This document shows, one piece after another, positions 57,301-64,000 of a stretch of DNA of 64,000 bases (positions are counted from its first letter, which is position 1; every line of letters starts with the position of its first letter). This DNA is from Terebella lapidaria (lineage: Eukaryota; Annelida; Polychaeta; Terebellida; Terebellidae), in the NCBI GenBank assembly GCA_949152475.1, contig OX424566.1, forward strand, positions 11,121,177 through 11,185,176. The letters run 5' to 3'. The translations under genes and the position numbers were made by a program. The notes under the pieces were generated by a model. That model did no database searches. It saw only the letters and a program-made list of their open reading frames with translations, and was not told where the DNA came from.

Positions 57301-58471
57301 GATAAAGTATTCTACCAGTATGCAAACTATCCACTGCGACCAATCAACATTTTCCTGAGACATTTTGTAACTGAATGACTACAGAGTTATGGTATAAAAT
57401 GGTTTAAAACACAACACGTACATTGCTCTAACCCTGTATCTTGCAGCTGAGGAGTCGGATATGGACATTCCAAGTATCAAACCCAAGTCGAATCGCAAGC
57501 CGAAAGTTCCTTCCGACGCACAAACTACACCAGAGAATGAACGACCAAATCCAGAGGTTGACGTGCAAGATCTTTCGGAAACGGACTCCGCGGCCAGTGT
57601 GGAGTTTATTGTGGAGTCATCAAGGGACAAGGAAGGAATCCTCGTGGATTTGACAGACGAACCTTCCCGTACCAATGCAAGCGATGCAGTTGAAAACAGT
57701 AATGTGAATGTTGACACCCCTGAAGACGGAATGGACTTTCCAGAAAGTCCACTGCCAAGTCCCTTGCATAAAGAGTCCCCCACCAGGGACAAAATAGACT
57801 CTCCCAATCACCATAATGACATTAGGATGGAAAATCCCCCAATGGAGAACTCAATGGACTCTTCTATTAAGGAGGACACCCCCAAGGAACAAGTAATGGA
57901 CTCTTCTATTAAGGAGGACACCCCCATGGAACAAGTAATGGAATCTTCCAATAAGGAGAACACCCCCATGGAACCAGTAATGGACCCGTCTGATACTCTC
58001 AGTGCCGCCAAAGAGGAGTCCCCCATTCGAAAAATGGACTCTTCCAATAGTAGAAGTCTAGTTGGTGGCGAATCTCACACTGAGAGTTCAATGGATTTCT
58101 CCAGCAATTCTGCTTTAACAAAGAGAGCAACACTAACTGTGAATATAGATACTGATGTTAAAAATGATGATGCGACCTCTGAAAGTGAGAGAGGTGTTTC
58201 GACCAAACAAGGAATGGACCCTCCCATGAGTCAAAGTTCAGGTGAAAGGTCACCCCTACATCTACCAGAGAACTGTTGCCAAGATACAGTTGCTGTAGTG
58301 ACAGACACGGCTAAAAATTGCATGGACATTCAATATAGTGTGCAGGGAAATCAGGATCCCATCTTGGAAAGTAGGGACAGTCACTGCGCTATTTTGAACA
58401 GTACAGGAATATCGGTTCCGCGACAATTATTGGACCACGTTGGGTATATAAAAATCCCAAGTTCACCTTGA
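54354..58471 (+). CDS. C2H2 zinc-finger protein with six fingers, five coding exons; unknown orthology
   Basis: Joined coding exons 54354-54513, 54770-54832, 54916-56461, 56767-57119 and 57447-58471 have gt...ag borders throughout and phases 1, 1, 2 and 1 that all agree; the product is 1,048 residues. The first exon follows an acceptor at 54330 and its ATG has A at -3, so a 5' untranslated exon is likely upstream. Residues 1-104 are compact and unlike any domain I recognise (MRYHMQLPALPTIQSMLGMW). A Ser/Thr-rich acidic region follows. C2H2 fingers begin at about residues 397, 479, 527, 620, 649 and 686. A lysine-rich stretch (about 430-470, with KSRKKSQDKKSDK) is a likely nuclear signal. The C-terminal 340 residues are acidic and disordered. 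A nuclear, DNA-binding role is inferred from the fingers. Confidence 0.85.
54916..56461 (+). CDS. Exon 3 of the zinc-finger gene, fingers 1-3
   Basis: Acceptor tttttgcctag and donor caag|gtataac bound this largest exon. It encodes the acidic linker and three widely spaced fingers: CLICNKYQTKQRSTFKSH with a following HLVH, CELCGSPFGDQWTLEMH with KSIH, and CPYCPSVFEGAEVLTH with ADVH. Between the first two is the lysine-rich segment. The in-frame stop shortly after 56461 lies in the intron. Confidence 0.85.
56767..57119 (+). CDS. Exon 4 of the zinc-finger gene, fingers 4-6
   Basis: Acceptor cacttccatgcag and donor gatg|gtatgg bound this exon. It carries three close-set fingers: CVHCTVVMQDLTKLKRH, CDECASSYNTSIALEQH and CPDCGKVFLLPSLMMEH, each followed by the second histidine. 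The intron before it contains a 24-bp exact tandem duplication (about 56610-56657). Confidence 0.85.
57447..58471 (+). CDS. Exon 5 of the zinc-finger gene, acidic C-terminus
   Basis: Acceptor gtatcttgcag starts the final exon. It encodes a long polar tail rich in S, D, E, P and N with no zinc finger, and contains a 14-residue tandem repeat coded at 57854-57979 (MDSSIKEDTPMEQV and variants, three copies). The stop is at 58469-58471. No AATAAA is visible before the direct repeat at 58607. Confidence 0.8.
57854..57979 (+). repeat. 42-bp coding minisatellite in the zinc-finger gene
   Basis: Three tandem 42-bp units encode MDSSIKEDTP(K/M)EQV, then a diverged MESSNKENTPMEPV. Unit length is a multiple of three, so changes in copy number keep the frame. 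Related short motifs (MENSMDSS, PVMDPSD, RKMDSSN) flank it. Confidence 0.85.
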
Positions 58472-58606
58472 ATGCTCAGTTACAGGATGAATGTATATAC
58501 AAATATATATGTTAATATTGTTGTCTGTTGTTGTTGTTGTTGAGGAAAGACATTCATAGTAGTAAGAAAGTTTGTTAATGCATAGTTGCATAAATCTTAT
58601 TATTAT

Positions 58607-58780
58607 TTTGGACCTTTTGTAGGTCAGTTCACAACACAGTATGATTCACTTTGGCTCGCTTGTGTTTCCACCTATCTCCCCCCAGGATATTCTGGGTACC
58701 CAGATCTTGTCCCATAGGTCACACCACTACTTTTTCTGGTCCCTAGATCATGTCTAGCCAGTCAGGGTCAAGCGTTTCTC
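58607..58780. repeat. Direct repeat, copy 1
   Basis: These 174 bases are identical to 63827-64000, where the window ends, so the true repeat is probably longer. The copies are 5,220 bp apart. It begins tttggaccttttgtaggtca. Identity this high means a recent event: a mobile element with terminal direct repeats, or a local duplication. Confidence 0.9.
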
Positions 58781-61700
58781 AGCTTTATGCAAATTACATT
58801 TGGGCCGTCAGACAGTCTTTGTCTAGTCTCATTCTTGCTTTGGACGCCAAGACGCTGGTATCATTTTTGTCAGCGGATGTTATAGGATTATATCCGGGAT
58901 TATTTCTTTAATCCAAGAGTTTTTCAAGGACTTGGAGTTACACACCTGATGGATTTACCAGACTTTCCAATCAAAAGCATAAGTATGTGTTAATAAGCAT
59001 CAGGAAACAATTAATCAACATGATTTTAACTCACGGGATCTCTCGGAACCAGGTTAAACGACCATTAACAACTCGGTTCACGACAGTTGGCAGTACAAAG
59101 ATTAAACTTTCCACAAGATACTGATGCCACACACTGTTCCATCTGTTGGATTTTCCACATATTCCACCAGTGCTAAGCAAGACTCAGTAATCTACACGCA
59201 GCAGATCAGTTGGGCAACGCCCGTACAAAGTCCAGCGTCTCTATCGGGTGTCCAGAGCCCAAAACAGTCAGACAGAGAGAGATCAAGACCTCCTGAATGA
59301 CCTACTTGCCGAACAGCACACGCACCCCCACGACCTGTCACGGGATGGACTAACAGCTCAGCCATGCTTAGGGATCAGATGAACTAAGACAGTCCGGGGA
59401 ATGGTTATCAAGACCACCCCCCTGAGCTTGCTGGAGTGACCCCTGCTAGGTCCCTGGGATATCACAGTGCATGCAACTGAGTACAGTGTTTGATAGCGTG
59501 GATAGGGCAGTGCAGGGGGTGGAGCTGAGATGTCAGCAGTACCAAGCAGAATGGCCCAGCTACGCATGTGCACCCAGGAGCAGAGCTGTTTACTTTCCGG
59601 ACAGATACTGCCAACTAGACTCTACTACTGGAAAGCAGAAATGTGGGTTTTTTCATGCACACGCATGCCTTGTTGCACTTGTATTGTTGCTGAAATTACA
59701 TGTAGGGATAGGATAACTGGGCAATCAGGGATAGATTAAACCAGAGTACTGGTCTTTTGGGCATGACGCCAATGAGTGATACTTGGCGTTAATCCCCAGA
59801 CTTTGATACGGTGGTGTCCCAGAGTAATATACCTAGCCAGCTGTAGCATGTATAGTGGCACGAGAGCATGTGCTCCAAGCTCGCATGTGTGTCATGCCAT
59901 ACACCAATTATTATCCCACGGACACCATGATGGATTGAATAGTGCTTTTCACTTACATTAGCTTGTATTTACAGTAATGTCATTGCCCTTGAATGACTAT
60001 CATCCAAGTGCTTGTTTTTAATTATACATGTACTGATTATTATCATTATTATTATTTATTTTTTTCCCCTCATGCCTCACAGTGGCTGTTAGGGCATTTC
60101 TTATCAGGGTACATGGGGCAGGTGAGGTTTCAGCTTCCTTTGTCATTGGCGAGTTAGGAACTGCCTTTCACTAATGTCTATTTTAAACTTCATACGGCAG
60201 CACCAATCTTGATAATTACACTTCTCAGCTTTGTCAGCAAGACCAAGCACCAGTTACAATGTGAGCATCTATACGGTGTGCCCTCCGACTCACTACCCGG
60301 TAGTTATTCCACATAGATAGGGAGCCCATCCCTGAGAAGAGATTGACTGTGTCAACAGTAGCAAGGACCCTGGACGTCACCCTTGTTCAGGGCAGGGGGG
60401 CCCGTGTCAGCCTGTAACTCCAGACTATCATATGCAAGAACAACCTTTGCGGAGTTAATCTGAGCATTTACCAGCTGCCGAGTAGTGATGTGAGATGCCT
60501 ACCCCAACAGGCATTGTGTGTCTGCCGGACGGGCCAAGGTGTGTGCTAATAAAAAGGACAGCATCAAGAGCAAGACATGATTGCCACAAGTTTTGCAGGA
60601 AGGAAGAGATATGTGCCTTCCTATACATTGGTACTACCTCTTAAGACGAGGTCATCCCCAAGACACTAATGCCTATACGAAGGTTACAAACCCAACAAAG
60701 TGAATGCTACCTGCTGCCAAGTCTCACGGCTAGTCGATGATCGCAGATATAAACAGACCGTTTACTCCAATGCAATACTCAGGATTGCCAAAACATTTCT
60801 GGAATTCAGCACATTGATGTCAGTCAGCTTGTTGATTGCATGTATCCCTTTGTCGCATATGTTCACAGAAATGCTTTCACTTCGCATTTGCACTGTACAT
60901 GTGTCACCAGATGGACATAAATAACTTCTAAATAACTGCAGGATGCTAGAATTTCATGTAATTGTAGGTATTCTGGGACCATGCTATCCACTATAATTTA
61001 TACCAATACACTGTAGGTATCTAGCAGTTGTACAGTAAGTACTTGTGAGGCAGCTCCACCTAGGCTCAGTCTCCTCCGAGGACAATCAAGAAGCTTAGGC
61101 CAACTTGCAGACCACGAGAATCGGAAGCCATCTGCATGCTGAGATTAATCTGCATGATCACAGGATTGACGCTTGGAATAATGTAAACTGATTAATCCGG
61201 CAGCGTGTGTACTCACTTTTCTGTGTCACTCGATGGGCAGAATGCACGAATCCTAGGATAAAGGTCATTACCACAACGTCAAATGCACTCCCAGGGGAGC
61301 TCAACTTAACTGGAGCGGCTAGTTAGAAGCCTCTTGCTTTGAACAGTATCCTCTGGTTAGAAGTGTGGTTAGAAGAATGGCCATAACTATTATATGCATT
61401 AAATCATGTACGTGATGTAATGAAGACTTGCCAATTCATATATGGCACAGACTCATAAAATCATTATAACTGCTATGCAAATTTGGGAATTGCTATTCAA
61501 TATTGATTTTGTTTATTACTGCAACAAAACCGCTATACAACTTGAAAAAGTTACATGTTCCCTGGATCAGTGCTGTAACAAGCAAGAACAGCGCCATACC
61601 AACTCTCTCTTCCTATCACGGGGCAGATGGATTGGTGACAGCTACTATATGTTACGTATACATCTACACATAGGCTCAGAGATTCTCACTAGGAATTCGG

Positions 61701-63826
61701 TCCTTTTCTATGCTATATCATGCAGTAAATGCAATATCAGTAACAGTCAGATAGATCGTGATACATATATAGCAATCTGTATAATTATGGTGAATACGTC
61801 ATGAGTTGCTGCTATTAAGTTGCTTCCAATAAGTAACAAATCATTGCTGATGTGATTTCTCTTGCATATGATGGCTGCCCTCTACCACGGGAGATCATGA
61901 GCCCAAACTAAGCGACTTTGCAGCCAGCTGGTGGTCACACTCAACCATCATGGGTCAGCTTTCGACTCAGGAACAACATGCCACTCTTGTACATCTGGGA
62001 GTTCAACGTCTCCTCATCATGCTCATGTTATGGACTTACATCTAATGCATATTTCTGACAACATAGTAACAGGCCACGCCGCCTTGGCAATCGCAGGAAT
62101 ATGAAAGTGTAAATATTCATGTATCATCGGTACTAGGAATACTTCAAGTATGCGATGGTACAATCATGTATCTTATTGTATTGTTAAAGACGAAGTCCGA
62201 CGTCTTCGGCCCATATTGCATTACTATCGGATGCAGGTTTCCAGAGTTTTTATTCGCAATTTGCGTTTATCTCTGGTTTTTTCTGAGTGGCGAGTGGGCT
62301 GTATTGTTTTTATAACCTTTTCGTTTTTACATGTTGAATTTATAGGCCTAGGCTTTTGCTTATCATCATGTATTCATGAGCTTTCTTATCCTACGTAAGC
62401 CTTGACATGTACATGCCTTCGTGCATCATACCGCTTAAACCAGTTTGCATGTCCAGAATCATTATGATTGTGTGACGCTGGTACATCTACTGCGACTTTG
62501 AATGCCGACAGCTCCACACACGTTACTAGATTAGAAGTCATGTTTTCAAACAGTGTGTAGATGTCAGATTCTGTCCTCAGGAGTACTCAGGACAGGCATA
62601 TGTTTCTGTGATTGTACATTACCTACATGTCTTGTGTACTTCAAATGAAATAGAGTATACATGTATTCTACTTGTGTGATACATAAGAGTTAGGCACATG
62701 GCACTAGAACTACTAGAGTAGGGATGGATTGCTTGTGCTGGTCATTATCATCATACACACCAGGACATAGCTGTGTCCGGTTGTTCAGAAATGTTCATGC
62801 AATCGCTGTCATTTCTGCCTTAACGTATACATACAACAACAGTACCACAGTTGCTATATTCTGATAATCACATTGTGAGCATGGTATATCTCTAACTATG
62901 GGCACTATACAATAATCAACATGATCAGAAGATCAAGTGCTGCAGCATTTCTATTGTTTCTTCATAGCTTTCTTACAATGATCATCAGCTTGTAAGGTAC
63001 TACAGTACTGGCAGATGCCTCCAATAGAGTGACACTCGCTATATTGACATTACCACATTGTAGCATTGTAACTCACACATGCTCCATCTGGCACTCTACT
63101 TTTGTACAATATGTGCAGTATCTGACAGTATCTCGTGCATGATCACTGTGATACAGCATCCTCATGTTTTCTTCACAGCTCTGTTACGATGAACATCAAA
63201 CCTTGTAAACTAACAGGGGTCAGGCTCTCCTCCAACTTGACTTGCAGCAGCTCCGCCCACCGGAAGGTCACGATCTGATCTGGCTGCTTCCAACCAGGGC
63301 GGCAAGTCAGACCCGGGTCACGAGCTCAACTCCCCTCTCTCCTGACTGTTGGTTGTAACCACACAATGTTTCATTGCCGCGGCCAAACATGTCAGTCTCC
63401 GCTTACGGGGTCCCGCGCTGGACCTTCGTCGCAGCTACAACCTTACTCTGCATACCCCTATGCTGTAGGTCATTGCCCGTCTGTGGGACACCTCGCCCAC
63501 AGGTCCTCTACCTTCACTTTATATTTATCATGCTTACAGTGGGACTGGATGCCCACTTTCTTCGCTACTAACCCATCTTCTTCTAAAACTATTGGGGAAT
63601 TTCGGCGGATATCCCTCACAACCGGAGCACACCTCCACGCAACTGGAGTCCTCCACTTGGGATATCAGCCTCACTTTGGGATTTTCCCCAATAAGTTTAG
63701 ATGTTCTACAAGCAAGTCAAAGGAATCTGGGGGTTGCTTTGAGTGATTAAAGCAGCCCCTAATCGCCAAACATTTTTGTAATTCAGCTCTTTTAATAAAT
63801 TGATGAAGCATATGAAGTGTTGTGAA
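58781..63826. other. 5-kb interval between direct repeats, no recognised gene
   Basis: I find no convincing coding sequence: the longest frame (63366-63746) has no recognised motif. Near the right end, 'aaaactattggggaa' and 'gatatccc' (about 63580-63620) recur inverted as 'gggatatc' and 'ttccccaataagttt' (about 63659-63700). An AATAAA lies at about 63795. Possible readings are a non-autonomous element with terminal direct repeats, a split-direct-repeat element, or duplicated host sequence. Confidence 0.4.
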
Positions 63827-64000
63827 TTTGGACCTTTTGTAGGTCAGTTCACAACACAGTATGATTCACTTTGGCTCGCTTGTGTTTCCACCTATCTCCC
63901 CCCAGGATATTCTGGGTACCCAGATCTTGTCCCATAGGTCACACCACTACTTTTTCTGGTCCCTAGATCATGTCTAGCCAGTCAGGGTCAAGCGTTTCTC
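63827..64000. repeat. Direct repeat, copy 2 (cut by window end)
   Basis: Identical over all visible bases to 58607-58780. In this copy the preceding tgttgtgaa forms a short inverted pair with ttcacaaca just inside the repeat; the first copy lacks that left half. Confidence 0.9.

Noticed and set aside
57379-57807. 142-residue minus-strand ORF
   Set aside because: It is antisense to the last exon of the zinc-finger gene, whose splice phases and composition support the plus strand.
63366-63746. 126-residue ORF as a transposase or recombinase of the 58.6-64 kb interval
   Set aside because: No motif of a tyrosine recombinase, DDE transposase or RT could be seen, and part of it overlaps an inverted repeat.

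Overview
This is eukaryotic nuclear DNA. It is AT-rich and mostly non-coding, has genes with spliceosomal introns, and is crowded with inverted-repeat elements, satellites and retroelements. The many short repeats of the 'tacatgta' type, the (cgt)n-rich repeats with 'cctttggtccg' ends, and the 'aaggtcaaattcaaggtca' satellites resemble what I know from marine lophotrochozoans, most likely a mollusc. That placement is an inference, not a measurement. I recognise one conserved host gene with confidence (WDR83/MORG1). A second host gene encodes a six-finger C2H2 protein, and there is a pair of small related membrane-protein genes.

Layout. 1-6.78 kb is a patchwork of old dispersed repeats and foldback (long inverted repeat) elements, several with ~21-bp palindromic tandem cores. 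6,785-20,341 is one very young, very large (13.6 kb), GC-rich Ty3/gypsy LTR retrotransposon on the minus strand, with gag, pol and two additional ORFs downstream of pol. 20.3-22.3 kb holds diverged copies of repeats that also lie to the left of the retroelement. 22.9-23.8 kb carries a small two-exon gene for a type II membrane protein; a related ORF lies on the opposite strand at 30.7-31.0 kb. 24-45.6 kb is gene-poor and holds minisatellites, a 1.2-kb foldback element, MITE-like elements, degenerate tandem repeats and a 4-kb repeat block with a ~133-bp satellite. 45.6-46.5 kb is WDR83. 47.3-49.9 kb is a decayed LINE on the minus strand. 50.2-54.0 kb holds three foldback elements and a long perfect-looking hairpin. 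54.35-58.47 kb is the zinc-finger gene, with five coding exons whose splice phases all agree (1,048 residues by my count). From 58.6 kb to the window end a 174-bp direct repeat, identical in both copies as far as visible, brackets 5 kb of sequence without a recognisable gene.

The host genes show no common pathway. The dominant theme is mobile DNA, especially several apparently unrelated inverted-repeat elements that share one design: terminal inverted arms around arrays of short palindromes spaced about two helical turns apart.
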